Source: Burkholderiales bacterium (GTDB taxonomy: Bacteria > Pseudomonadota > Gammaproteobacteria > Burkholderiales > Burkholderiaceae). Taken from it: 21,428 bases of DNA. Both the position numbers and the translations under genes were made by a program. Each line of letters begins with the position of its first letter. Position 1 is the first letter of the stretch. The stretch lies in assembly GCA_947372535.1 (NCBI GenBank), contig CANBUA010000045.1, positions 1 through 21,428 of the forward strand. Reading direction: 5' to 3'. The notes under the pieces were generated by a model, which had not been told where the DNA came from, ran no database searches, and saw only the letters and a list, made by a program, of their open reading frames with translations. This document shows positions 1 through 6,899 of this stretch, one piece after another.

Positions 1-272
1 GTGCGCGTGAGGTCCTTGTAGCGCTTTTCGATCACCACGGCGCGGGCGAACTGGGCCGGCGTGACCATCAGGTTGACGATGGACTCCTTGGACGTGTCGT
101 ACTCGCGGATCACCGCCAGGATGTCTTTGGCGGGCAGTTGCTCAAGCACGACCATGAGGGCTTGGTCGCCCTCGGCGTCGGCCAACTCGACCAGGGCGGA
201 CTCGGCGCCCACGATGTCGCCGGCGGCGATCAGGCTTTGCGTTTTCTCGATGAGTGCCAGGTGCTGGTTCAT
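1..272 (-). CDS. Hypothetical protein, N-terminal part (runs off window)
   Basis: An open frame starts with ATG at 272 on the minus strand and runs without a stop to the window edge, giving about 90 residues. It begins MNQHLALIEKTQSLIAAGD and looks wholly alpha-helical, with alternating Leu/Ala/Glu positions. An AAAGG ribosome-binding site lies just upstream of the start, and the gap to the preceding gene (stop at 305) is 32 bases, so it is probably the third gene of the J-domain operon. I do not recognise the family. The helical N-terminus faintly resembles helical-repeat or MgtE-N-like regions, but this is not enough for a functional call. The C-terminal part is missing, so domain content is unknown. 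Confidence 0.65.
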   Translation of the reverse strand, partial: MNQHLALIEKTQSLIAAGDIVGAESALVELADAEGDQALMVVLEQLPAKDILAVIREYDTSKESIVNLMVTPAQFARAVVIEKRYKDLTR

Positions 273-304
273 GGTCGTGCCTTTCTGTCTTGGTTCGACG
301 TCAG

Positions 305-856
305 TCAATCTTTGTGGTCGAAGCCTTGCTCGACCATCCATTCGGCGCCGGCTTCTTCATTGGCGCGGCCTTCCGCGTCTTCGTCGTCCTCGCCGTCGTC
401 GTCACGGTCCTTGTCGTCGGACTCTTCGTCCTCATCGCCGTCCTCGCTGCCGCTGGCGGAACCTTTGCCGGGGCGCTGGTGCATGTACTCCAGTGCGGCG
501 GCCACGGTCAGCAACCAGCCACCGGAGGGCTCACGCAGGAAGGCCTCGGCCAGCTCCTGGGCCCAAGGGGCCAGCACCACGGCGTCTGACAGGGTGTCCC
601 AGTCAGGAAACTCCTCCGGCTCCTGGACGAGCAGGTGCTCCATCACGCCGGGCAGCTTGAAGCGGAAACCCTGGTGGAAGACCACGGCGACCATCTCAGG
701 CGCGGCCTCGATCATCTGGCGCAGGAAATCAAGCTCCTGGCGCTTGGCGGCCAGCCGCTTCTTGAGCACATCGCGCCCCTCGGAATCGAAGGACAGGTCA
801 TCGAGCTCAGCCTGGTAGGCCGAGCGCAACTGGTGGAAAAAGGGAGAAATGCTCAT
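305..856 (-). CDS. Hypothetical protein with acidic C-terminal tail
   Basis: The product has 183 residues and starts MSISPFFHQLRSAYQAELDD. Residues 1-128 look like a compact helical domain, with a charged helix at about 28-50 and a Trp/Leu-rich segment at 85-125. Residues about 138-162 are almost all Asp, Glu, Ser and Gly, and the protein ends in a short amphipathic segment (EWMVEQGFDHKD). No signal peptide or membrane segment is visible. The gene follows the J-domain gene by 24 bases and precedes another unidentified gene by 32, so all three are probably cotranscribed. The acidic tail could be a chaperone-interaction or nucleic-acid-mimic region, but that is speculation. I do not recognise the family. 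The long opposite-strand frames here are shadows of the Asp/Glu codons. Confidence 0.75.
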   Translation of the reverse strand: MSISPFFHQLRSAYQAELDDLSFDSEGRDVLKKRLAAKRQELDFLRQMIEAAPEMVAVVFHQGFRFKLPGVMEHLLVQEPEEFPDWDTLSDAVVLAPWAQELAEAFLREPSGGWLLTVAAALEYMHQRPGKGSASGSEDGDEDEESDDKDRDDDGEDDEDAEGRANEEAGAEWMVEQGFDHKD

Positions 857-880
857 GGGGTCTCGTGTTCGGATCTCGTC

Positions 881-1156
881 TCAAAGCAGGGCTTTGAAAT
901 AGCCTTGCCAGATCTCGCGGGCAGTGTCGATGGGGCTGTCCAGCAGGTTGCGGCGGCGGTTGTCGTCATACGCCTGGCGTTTGTCGGCATCGGCCAACAC
1001 GTCGTAGGCCTCCTGCACCGCCCGGAATCGCTCGGCGGCGTCATGTGCCGAATTGCGGTCAGGGTGGTAGAGCGCGGCCTTTTGCCGAAATGCCTTCTTG
1101 ACATCGGCCAGGCTGGCCGCGCTGCTCAGCCCGAGGGTGGCGTAGTGGTCTGTCAT
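881..1156 (-). CDS. Small J-domain (DnaJ-like) co-chaperone
   Basis: The product has 91 residues and consists of little more than a J domain. Residues 4-66 match the family: YATLGLSSAASLADVKKAFR forms helices I and II, the invariant HPD tripeptide is at 31-33 (LYHPDRN), and helix III carries RFRAVQEAYDVLADADKRQAYD. J domains stimulate ATP hydrolysis by Hsp70 (DnaK) through the HPD loop. The Gly/Phe region, zinc finger and C-terminal client-binding domains of full DnaJ are absent. A short helical tail (about 67-91) follows, so this is a type III J-protein. It is the first gene of a probable three-gene operon with two unidentified proteins, which may be its clients or partners (inference). It diverges from the NYN gene at 1276. 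Confidence 0.9.
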   Translation of the reverse strand: MTDHYATLGLSSAASLADVKKAFRQKAALYHPDRNSAHDAAERFRAVQEAYDVLADADKRQAYDDNRRRNLLDSPIDTAREIWQGYFKALL

Positions 1157-1275
1157 GCGAGGATGGGAAAGCGCCGGGGGCGCCGGGCCTAGTGTCCAAA
1201 GACGTATTTTAAGGCGTGCGCGGTTTTTGTGCCTGCAGCGTTACCATCGCCCACCCCCGACGCCAGAGCCGCCCG

Positions 1276-1866
1276 ATGTCCCACCACGCCCAGCCCGCCA
1301 CCGTTGCCCTTTATTGGGACTTCGAGAACCTCCACGCTGGCCTGGTCGAGGCCCGGTTCGGCGAAGGCACTTACAGCAAGCCCGATTCGCGCTTTCGGGT
1401 GCAGGAGCCGCTGATCGACATCGGCGCCATCGTGGCCCTGGCCTCATCCTTCGGGCCGCTGGCCATCAACCGTGCCTATGGCAACTGGCAATACTTCGGG
1501 CGCTACCGCGACGCCCTGCTGCAAACGGCCATCGAGTTGATCCAGCTTTTCCCGCCCGGCGGCTCGGCCAAAAACGGCGCCGACATCAAGCTCTGCCTGG
1601 ACGCCACCGAGGACATGACACGCTTCGACCACATCGGCACCATCGTGGTCATCGGCGGCGACAGCGACTTCATGCCCCTGGCCCAGAAGGTCAAGGCCAG
1701 CGGGCGCCAGGTGATCGGCGTGGGCACGCGTCACGCCACCAACCGGCACTGGGCCAAAAGCTGCCACGAGTTCCATTTCTACGAGACGCTGGTCGATGAG
1801 GCCACATTGGCCGAGCGCCCCGCCAGCTCGGACCAAACCGAGCAAGGCCCCAGCGCCCACACCTGA
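1276..1866 (+). CDS. NYN domain (PIN-like) putative ribonuclease
   Basis: The product has 196 residues. I chose the ATG at 1276 because the conserved domain begins soon after it; an in-frame upstream start at 1216 would add 20 non-conserved residues. NYN-family acidic residues are visible: D15 and N18 in ALYWDFENLH, D103 in KNGADIKLCLDA, and D129/D131 in VVIGGDSDFMPLAQ. These are the metal-binding positions of PIN-like/LabA (DUF88) nucleases. The final 25 residues are polar and probably disordered. Members of this family are thought to cut RNA, but the target here is unknown. The gene is divergent from the J-domain operon and is followed 80 bases later by an MFS transporter, with no obvious functional link. 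Confidence 0.88.
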   Translation: MSHHAQPATVALYWDFENLHAGLVEARFGEGTYSKPDSRFRVQEPLIDIGAIVALASSFGPLAINRAYGNWQYFGRYRDALLQTAIELIQLFPPGGSAKNGADIKLCLDATEDMTRFDHIGTIVVIGGDSDFMPLAQKVKASGRQVIGVGTRHATNRHWAKSCHEFHFYETLVDEATLAERPASSDQTEQGPSAHT

Positions 1867-1946
1867 ATCGCAGGTCGCGCACAATCGTCGACGCGCCCGA
1901 TCTGGCCCAAACGACCGGCAGGTCCCACCCGTCAAACCGCACAACG

Positions 1947-3527
1947 ATGAGCGAAGCCCCTGTCCCCGCAGCCACCCCGCCCCGCGATTTCCGCCAGACC
2001 GTGCTGGCCATGCTGGGCCTGTGCTTCGTGCTCATCATGGTCGCGCTCGACCAGACCGTCATCGGTACCGCATTGCCCACGGTGGTGGCAGAGCTGCACG
2101 GCTTTGACCTCTACGCCTGGGTGGGCACGGCCTACCTCCTGACCTCGGTGATCACCGTGCCCATTTTTGGCAAGCTGGGCGATGAGCACGGCCGCAAGCC
2201 CTTCGTGCTGGCGGCCATCGTGCTCTTCACCGGGGCCTCCATGCTGTGCGGCCTGGCCCAGAGCATGAGCCAACTCGTGGCCGCGCGGGCCTTGCAGGGC
2301 ATTGGCGGCGGCATGCTGGTGGCCACCACCTTCGCCTGCATCCCCGACATGTTCCCCGAGGCCAAGGAGCGCCTGCGCTGGCAGATCATGTTCAGCAGCA
2401 GCTTCGGCCTGGCCAATGCCTTCGGCCCCTCGCTGGGCGGCTACCTGGCGCAATACTGGGGATGGCGCTGGGTGTTTTTCGTGAACCTGCCGGTGGGCAT
2501 CGCCAGCTTGATTTTTGTGTGGCGTTTCCTGCCACGCATCCGTCATTCCGAGGCGCCGCCCTCGCGGCTGGACTGGCTGGGCGCGCTGCTCATCACCTCG
2601 ACGCTGGGCAGCTTGCAACTGGCGATGGAGTGGTTGCCCCAGCAAAAATCGCCGCTGCTGATCGGTGCATTGTTCGCGCTGGGCCTGGCTTCGGGGACCG
2701 CACTGGTCTGGTGGGAAAAGCGTGCGCCCAACCCGATGCTGCCGATGGGCATGTTCACCCACCCCAGCCTGGGGCCGCTGTTCGCCGTGTCCTTGCTGAT
2801 GGGTTTTTGCATGTTCGGGGTGCTGTATTACACGCCGCTGATGTTTCAGGGTGGCTTTGGCTTGGCGCCCAACCAGGCTGGCCTATTGATCACGCCGTTG
2901 GCGGTGTCCATCACCATCGGCAGCATCGCCAACGGGCGGGTGGCCACGCGGGTGTCATCGCCCAATGTGATGCTCTACGTGGGGCTGGGGCTGTTCGCGG
3001 TGGCCGCGCTGTCGCTCACGCAGATCACCGCCAGCACACCGCACACCTGGATCGTCGTCGCCATGATCGCGGGCGGCCTGGGGCTGGGTACGCTGTTGCC
3101 CAACTTGACGCTGTTCGCGCAGGCCAGCGCGCCACGCACGCAACTGGGCGTGGCCACCGCCATGCTGCAATCCATGCGCATGATGGGCGGCATGCTGGGC
3201 ACGGCGCTGATCGGCACTTTGGTGTCGCACCGCTATGCGCAAGGCGTCGATGAGATGCTGGTCAATGGGCATGCGCAGCGCTGGTCCAGCTGGCTGGCTG
3301 ATCCGCAGATCCTGGTCAACCAGGCGTTGGCCATGCGCTTTCAGGCAGAGGCCGGACAGGCCGCTGTTCAATTCATCGCGGGTGCGCGCGATCAGCTGGT
3401 CGAGGCTGTCCACCACAGCCAGTGGATCGTGGTTGGCATGCTGTTGCTGGGGCTGCACCTGGTGCGCCGTGTGCCCCGGATCGACCTGCACCGACGCGAG
3501 ACGGCCATGGTGACGGGTGAGCCTTGA
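1947..3527 (+). CDS. MFS transporter, DHA2 (EmrB/QacA) drug:H+ antiporter family
   Basis: The product has 526 residues and about 14 hydrophobic segments, as expected for the DHA2 family of the major facilitator superfamily in the inner membrane. TM1 carries the family motif LDQTVIGTALPTV (34-46) with D35. The loop between TM2 and TM3 has motif A (GKLGDEHGRK, 75-84), and TM5 has the antiporter-type motif C (FGPSLGG, 159-165). Such proteins export hydrophobic drugs or metabolites in exchange for protons. The substrate cannot be read from sequence. No membrane-fusion (EmrA-like) partner or regulator is adjacent, although a LysR remnant lies immediately downstream on the opposite strand. No strong Shine-Dalgarno precedes the ATG at 1947. 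Confidence 0.92.
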   Translation: MSEAPVPAATPPRDFRQTVLAMLGLCFVLIMVALDQTVIGTALPTVVAELHGFDLYAWVGTAYLLTSVITVPIFGKLGDEHGRKPFVLAAIVLFTGASMLCGLAQSMSQLVAARALQGIGGGMLVATTFACIPDMFPEAKERLRWQIMFSSSFGLANAFGPSLGGYLAQYWGWRWVFFVNLPVGIASLIFVWRFLPRIRHSEAPPSRLDWLGALLITSTLGSLQLAMEWLPQQKSPLLIGALFALGLASGTALVWWEKRAPNPMLPMGMFTHPSLGPLFAVSLLMGFCMFGVLYYTPLMFQGGFGLAPNQAGLLITPLAVSITIGSIANGRVATRVSSPNVMLYVGLGLFAVAALSLTQITASTPHTWIVVAMIAGGLGLGTLLPNLTLFAQASAPRTQLGVATAMLQSMRMMGGMLGTALIGTLVSHRYAQGVDEMLVNGHAQRWSSWLADPQILVNQALAMRFQAEAGQAAVQFIAGARDQLVEAVHHSQWIVVGMLLLGLHLVRRVPRIDLHRRETAMVTGEP

Positions 3528-3537
3528 AGCCAGCCGC

Positions 3538-3669
3538 TCATGCGCCCGGGTCGAGCCCGCGCTCCCAAGGTGGCGTTCCCTGGAAAGCACCGGCCCGGAA
3601 ATCGATCATGACGCGCACCTTGGCACTCAAGTGCCGCCGGCTCGGATAAACAGCCAGTATGTCGATGTC
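3538..3669 (-). pseudogene. LysR-type regulator remnant (C-terminal end only)
   Basis: Reading the minus strand from about 3669 to the TGA at 3538 gives about 43 residues containing ILAVYPSRRHLSAKVRVMID. This matches the very end of the effector-binding domain of LysR-type regulators, where the YPSRRHLSAKVR..IDF motif is highly conserved. Nothing upstream in that frame resembles the rest of a LysR protein, and the helix-turn-helix domain is absent. The remainder of the gene has therefore been lost. The fragment lies 10 bases after the MFS gene stop, convergent with it. LysR genes often sit beside MFS pumps, so this may once have regulated it, but that is inference. Confidence 0.75.
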
Positions 3670-3727
3670 GGCATGTGATGGCCGGGCAGCTAAGGCAGCC
3701 GCCGCCCCGCGTGGAGGCCCCAGGAAG

Positions 3728-3880
3728 GTGGGCCGCCAGATCGGCGATGCCGTCACCCAGCTGGACCAGGTCACTCAGCAGAATGCGGCCCTGGTCGAAG
3801 AAAGCGCAGCGGCGGCCGAGAGCCTCAAGCACCAGGCCGCTCAACTGTCGGAGATCGTCTCGGTGTTCACGCTGCGCTGA
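3728..3880 (+). pseudogene. Methyl-accepting chemotaxis protein remnant (C-terminal end only)
   Basis: From about 3728 to the stop ending at 3880, the plus strand encodes about 50 residues reading IGDAVTQLDQVTQQNAALVE, followed by ESAAAAESLKHQAAQLSEIVSVFTLR. This is the C-terminal end of the cytoplasmic signalling helix of proteobacterial chemoreceptors, including the distal methylation helix segment and the typical V.VF.L ending. No sensor domain, HAMP or hairpin tip precedes it; the upstream in-frame sequence to 3659 is unrelated low-complexity Ala/Gly/Arg. The fragment cannot be a working receptor. It lies back to back with the LysR remnant, suggesting one deletion removed the bulk of both genes. 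Confidence 0.78.
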
Positions 3881-3977
3881 AGCCGCCCTAATCCCCTGTC
3901 ATCGAGTCCGCCTTTGGCGCGTGCTTCAATGCCCACGAACGCTGGCATCGGTGCCGGCCGTCGCGCAGGAGACCGCC

Positions 3978-4754
3978 ATGAGCAGCCACAACGGACAATT
4001 CGTCTGGTACGAACTCGCCACCAGCGACGCCACCGGCGCCCGCGCCTTCTACCAGGCCGTGATCGGCTGGAACGCCCAGGATGGCGGCACGCCAGACTGG
4101 CCCTACACCTTGCTGTCGGCCGGCCAGACGCAGGTCGGCGGGCTGATGCCCTTGCCCGAGGAGGCGTGCGACCGAGGCGCCAGGCCAAGCTGGCGGGGCT
4201 ACGTGGCCGTCCACGATGTCGATTACTTTGCCGAGCGCGTGGCGCATGCGGGCGGCACCATCCACAAGGCAGCGGCCGACATCGAGAACGTCGGGCGCTT
4301 TGCCATCGTGGCCGACCCGCAAGGCGCGGCCTTCGTGCTCTTCAAGGGCCAGCCTGATCAGGCGCCACCGACACCCGCCCCCGGCACGCCCGGTCACTTC
4401 GGCTGGCACGAGCTGCATGCCCGCGACCACGCCAGCGCTTTCACCTTCTACAACCACCTCTTCGGCTGGACGGCGGGCGAAGGCGTGGACATGGGCCCGC
4501 TGGGCATCTACCAGCTCTTTGCCAACGGGGCCGAGCCCATCGGCGGCATGATGAACAAGGCCGACGAGGTGCCCGCGCCCTTCTGGCTGTACTACATCAA
4601 CGTCGATGACATCGAGGCCGGGGCCTCCCGCGTGAAGGAACACGGCGGCCAGGTCATCAATGGCCCGCACCCGGTGCCCGGCGGCAGCTGGATCGCCCAA
4701 TGCCAGGACCCCCAAGGCGCCTTGTTCGCCCTCGTCGAACCCATGAAGTTGTGA
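3978..4754 (+). CDS. Two-domain VOC (glyoxalase/bleomycin resistance-like) protein
   Basis: The product has 258 residues and starts at ATG 3978, with AGGAG at 3967-3971 six bases upstream. Two tandem vicinal-oxygen-chelate domains are visible. The first runs about 7-124 (GQFVWYELATSDATGARAFY to FAIVADPQGAAFVLF), and the second about 138-255 (GHFGWHELHARDHASAFTFY to IAQCQDPQGALFALVEP). The duplicated pattern W.EL...D...A..FY......W and DPQGA.F.L shows the internal repeat. VOC proteins bind a metal and act as isomerases, dioxygenases or binding proteins. This two-domain type resembles the CFP30B-like group, whose substrate is unknown. The next gene starts 9 bases downstream, so the two are probably cotranscribed. 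Confidence 0.9.
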   Translation: MSSHNGQFVWYELATSDATGARAFYQAVIGWNAQDGGTPDWPYTLLSAGQTQVGGLMPLPEEACDRGARPSWRGYVAVHDVDYFAERVAHAGGTIHKAAADIENVGRFAIVADPQGAAFVLFKGQPDQAPPTPAPGTPGHFGWHELHARDHASAFTFYNHLFGWTAGEGVDMGPLGIYQLFANGAEPIGGMMNKADEVPAPFWLYYINVDDIEAGASRVKEHGGQVINGPHPVPGGSWIAQCQDPQGALFALVEPMKL

Positions 4755-4763
4755 AGTGCCCCG

Positions 4764-5750
4764 ATGATTCCATTTTCCGTCCTCGACCTCTCGCCCATCA
4801 CCCAGGGCAGCGATGCCGCCCAGTCCTTCCGCCACACGCTGGACCTCGCGCAGCATGCTGAGCGCTGGGGCTTCAAACGCTACTGGCTGGCCGAACACCA
4901 CGGCATGCCGGGCATCGCCAGTGCCGCCACCGCCGTGCTGATCGGCCATGTGGCTGGCGGTACCTCGACCATTCGCGTGGGTGCCGGCGGCATCATGCTG
5001 CCCAATCATTCGCCCCTGGTGATCGCCGAGCAGTTCGGCACATTGGCCTCGCTCTACCCCGGCCGCATCGACCTGGGCCTGGGCCGCGCACCCGGCTCCG
5101 ATCAGCTCACCGCGCGGGCCTTGCGCCGCACCCTGGCCTCTGATGCCGACGAGTTCCCCAGCGATGTGATGGAGCTGGCCGATTACTTCTCGGGCTCGTC
5201 GAACCGGCCGGTGCGTGCCGTGCCCGGCCATGGCCTGGACGTGCCGCTGTGGATTCTGGGCTCCAGCCTGTTCGGTGCGCAACTGGCTGCCCACCTGGGC
5301 CTGCCTTATGCGTTTGCTTCGCACTTCGCGCCCACGCAGATGATGGAGGCCATCGCCCTGTACCGCACGCTGTTCAAACCCTCCCGGCAACTGGCCAAGC
5401 CCCACGTGATGCTGGGCTTCAACGTCTTTGCTGCCGACACGGATGATGAGGCGGCCTTTCGGGCCACGTCCATGCAGCAGGCCTTCGTGAACTTGCGCAG
5501 TGGGCGGCCTTCGACTTTGCCGCCACCGGTGCAGGGCTATGTCCAGCGCCTGGAGCCGCAAGAGCGCGCCTTGCTCGATCAAGTGCTGTCCTGCGCAGCG
5601 GTCGGCTCGCCCGACACCGTGCGCCGTCAGCTGCAAGACTTCATCGCCCGCACAGAGGCCGACGAGCTGATGATCACCTCGCAGATCTTCGACCACGCGC
5701 AGCGGCTGCGCTCCTACGAGATCACCGCGGACATCATGGCCGCCGGCTAG
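4764..5750 (+). CDS. LLM-class flavin-dependent oxidoreductase (luciferase-like monooxygenase)
   Basis: The product has 328 residues. The N-terminus ([20 protein letters not shown]), followed by [40 protein letters not shown] and [14 protein letters not shown], is typical of the bacterial-luciferase-like TIM barrel of the YhbW-type group. These enzymes use reduced FMN or F420 with oxygen or another acceptor. In a proteobacterium FMN is more likely, and no reductase partner is adjacent. The gene starts 9 bases after the VOC gene and likely shares its transcript. Its stop codon overlaps the stop of the convergent modD-like gene within a CTAG at 5747-5750. The substrate is unknown. Confidence 0.92.
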   Translation: MIPFSVLDLSPITQGSDAAQSFRHTLDLAQHAERWGFKRYWLAEHHGMPGIASAATAVLIGHVAGGTSTIRVGAGGIMLPNHSPLVIAEQFGTLASLYPGRIDLGLGRAPGSDQLTARALRRTLASDADEFPSDVMELADYFSGSSNRPVRAVPGHGLDVPLWILGSSLFGAQLAAHLGLPYAFASHFAPTQMMEAIALYRTLFKPSRQLAKPHVMLGFNVFAADTDDEAAFRATSMQQAFVNLRSGRPSTLPPPVQGYVQRLEPQERALLDQVLSCAAVGSPDTVRRQLQDFIARTEADELMITSQIFDHAQRLRSYEITADIMAAG

Positions 5751-6592
5751 ACATCGCGCGAGAACCGCACCTCCACATCGCGTGGCGGCGCATGGTAGGG
5801 CGCCGACGACACCAGGATGTCCGCGCCCGCATAGGCATAGGACACCGCGTTGTCGACATCGACCCCACCGGCCACCGCGATGGCCGGGTGCAAATGGCTG
5901 CTGTGCAGCGCGGCCTTGCACTTGCGCACGGCCTCCGGACTGAAGCGCTCCAGTTGCAGCACGTCGGCGCCGGACTGCGCCATGGCCAAGGCCTCTTCCA
6001 TCGTCGTCACCTCGACCACCAGGCGTTTTTCGGGCTGCTGCTTGCGCAGGCGCCCTACCATGTCGTCCAGGCTGGCATCGATGAACAGGCGGTGCTCAGG
6101 GAACAGCAAGAGGCTCTCGGACAAGCCCAGCCGGTGCATGATCCCACCACCCGCCAGCACGGCCTTGACCGCCATGGGCCGCGTGCCGGGGAAGGTCTTG
6201 CGCGTGCAGGCCAGCGGGATCTTGAAGCCTGCGATCTGCAAAGCGGTCACGATGCGCGCCACCTCGCTGGCCATGCCGCTGCTCACTTCGATCAAAGTCT
6301 GGGCCACCTTCCACCCCAGCAACAGCGCCGCAGCCGGCCCGTGGGCGCTGACCAGTTCGGTGCCAGCCTGCACGTGCTGCCCCGATGCGGTCAGCACATG
6401 GGGCGTGGCGCCACACAAGGTCAGCAGGCGCCCGGCCTCTTCGGTGCCGCAGACCGTCATGGGCCCACGCGCCGCCAGTGTCATCTGGCCAAGCACATCG
6501 CCCAGCCCCAGGCATTGGGTCGTGAGGTCGCCATAGGGCGCGTCCTCCCGCAGGAAATCTTCAAGCGTCTGATCAGGCAGGGCACAGCGCAT
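5747..6592 (-). CDS. modD: ModD-like protein, quinolinate phosphoribosyltransferase family
   Basis: The product has 281 residues and starts at ATG 6592, with GGAG about eight bases upstream. It has the type II phosphoribosyltransferase fold of NadC: an N-terminal domain ([17 protein letters not shown]) and a barrel with TRKTFPGTR at 130-138, [14 protein letters not shown] at 147-160, an EH pair at 166-167 and a C-terminal [20 protein letters not shown]. NadC normally has a Lys-Asp-Asn-His motif after the GGG..HR region. Here it reads LLLFPEH, which is characteristic of ModD rather than true NadC. ModD genes are usually linked to molybdate ABC transporter genes and their biochemical role is unproven. 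No modABC genes lie nearby. A divergent NadC paralogue is the alternative. Confidence 0.85.
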   Translation of the reverse strand: MRCALPDQTLEDFLREDAPYGDLTTQCLGLGDVLGQMTLAARGPMTVCGTEEAGRLLTLCGATPHVLTASGQHVQAGTELVSAHGPAAALLLGWKVAQTLIEVSSGMASEVARIVTALQIAGFKIPLACTRKTFPGTRPMAVKAVLAGGGIMHRLGLSESLLLFPEHRLFIDASLDDMVGRLRKQQPEKRLVVEVTTMEEALAMAQSGADVLQLERFSPEAVRKCKAALHSSHLHPAIAVAGGVDVDNAVSYAYAGADILVSSAPYHAPPRDVEVRFSRDV

Positions 6593-6812
6593 AGGAACAC
6601 TCCGTGGCGCCTCGATGGAGGCCTCGCCGCCATGATGTCACCACCGAGAAATCCTTGCTGACTTGCCCCAAAGTCCACGTGCGGCAGTGGCCTCAAGCCC
6701 CGCCTGGGGCCCCTCGAATCTGGGGGGCCAACGCCCCATGACCGCCAAATCCCTCACATGTGCTCGGAAATCCTCGCCACAAACCGCCTGGAGTGCGGTA
6801 TAAATGCGCCCA

Positions 6813-6849
6813 ATTCGAACACTCGTTTGAATAGAACGACCGTTCGATT
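6813..6849. promoter_or_regulatory. Tandem overlapping palindromic operators (TetR/FadR-like)
   Basis: Two 20-base imperfect palindromes overlap by three bases. Site 1 (6813-6832) is ATTCGAAC-ACTC-GTTTGAAT, with seven of eight arm pairs matching. Site 2 (6830-6849) is AATAGAAC-GACC-GTTCGATT, with a perfect GAACG/CGTTC core. Both fit GAAC-N4-GTTYGA, and their centres are 17 bases apart. Site 1 covers the -35 element and site 2 fills the spacer of the promoter for the gene at 6900. This geometry implies repression by a dimeric helix-turn-helix regulator, probably one sensing acyl-CoA (inference). No regulator gene is adjacent. Confidence 0.7.
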
Positions 6850-6856
6850 TTAGAAT
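6827..6856 (+). promoter_or_regulatory. Sigma-70-like promoter of the acyl-CoA dehydrogenase gene
   Basis: A TTGAAT -35 element (6827-6832) and a TAGAAT -10 element (6851-6856) are separated by 18 bases, each matching five of six consensus bases. The expected transcription start near 6863 gives a leader of about 37 bases, ending in a GAGGTGA ribosome-binding site just upstream of ATG 6900. Confidence 0.65.
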
Positions 6857-6899
6857 GCCAACCGCACCCCACGGGTGCTCCAGATGACCGAGGTGACCT

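Larger units (their letters stand above)
6593..6899. other. Intergenic region between divergent modD-like and acyl-CoA dehydrogenase genes
   Basis: This 307-base stretch separates the divergent genes at 6592 and 6900. The half near 6900 holds a sigma-70-like promoter, two palindromic operator candidates and a small 5'-UTR hairpin (GCACCC/GGGTGC, 6864-6878). The half near 6592 (about 6600-6790) shows no coding potential or obvious repeat that I can support. The only minus-strand frames crossing it have no family resemblance. Confidence 0.7.

Noticed and set aside
3888..5921. A 677-codon open frame on the minus strand opposite the VOC and monooxygenase genes
   Set aside because: It is rich in Gly, Arg, His and Gln with no domain pattern, and lies antisense to two clear enzyme families. 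High GC content produces such shadow frames.
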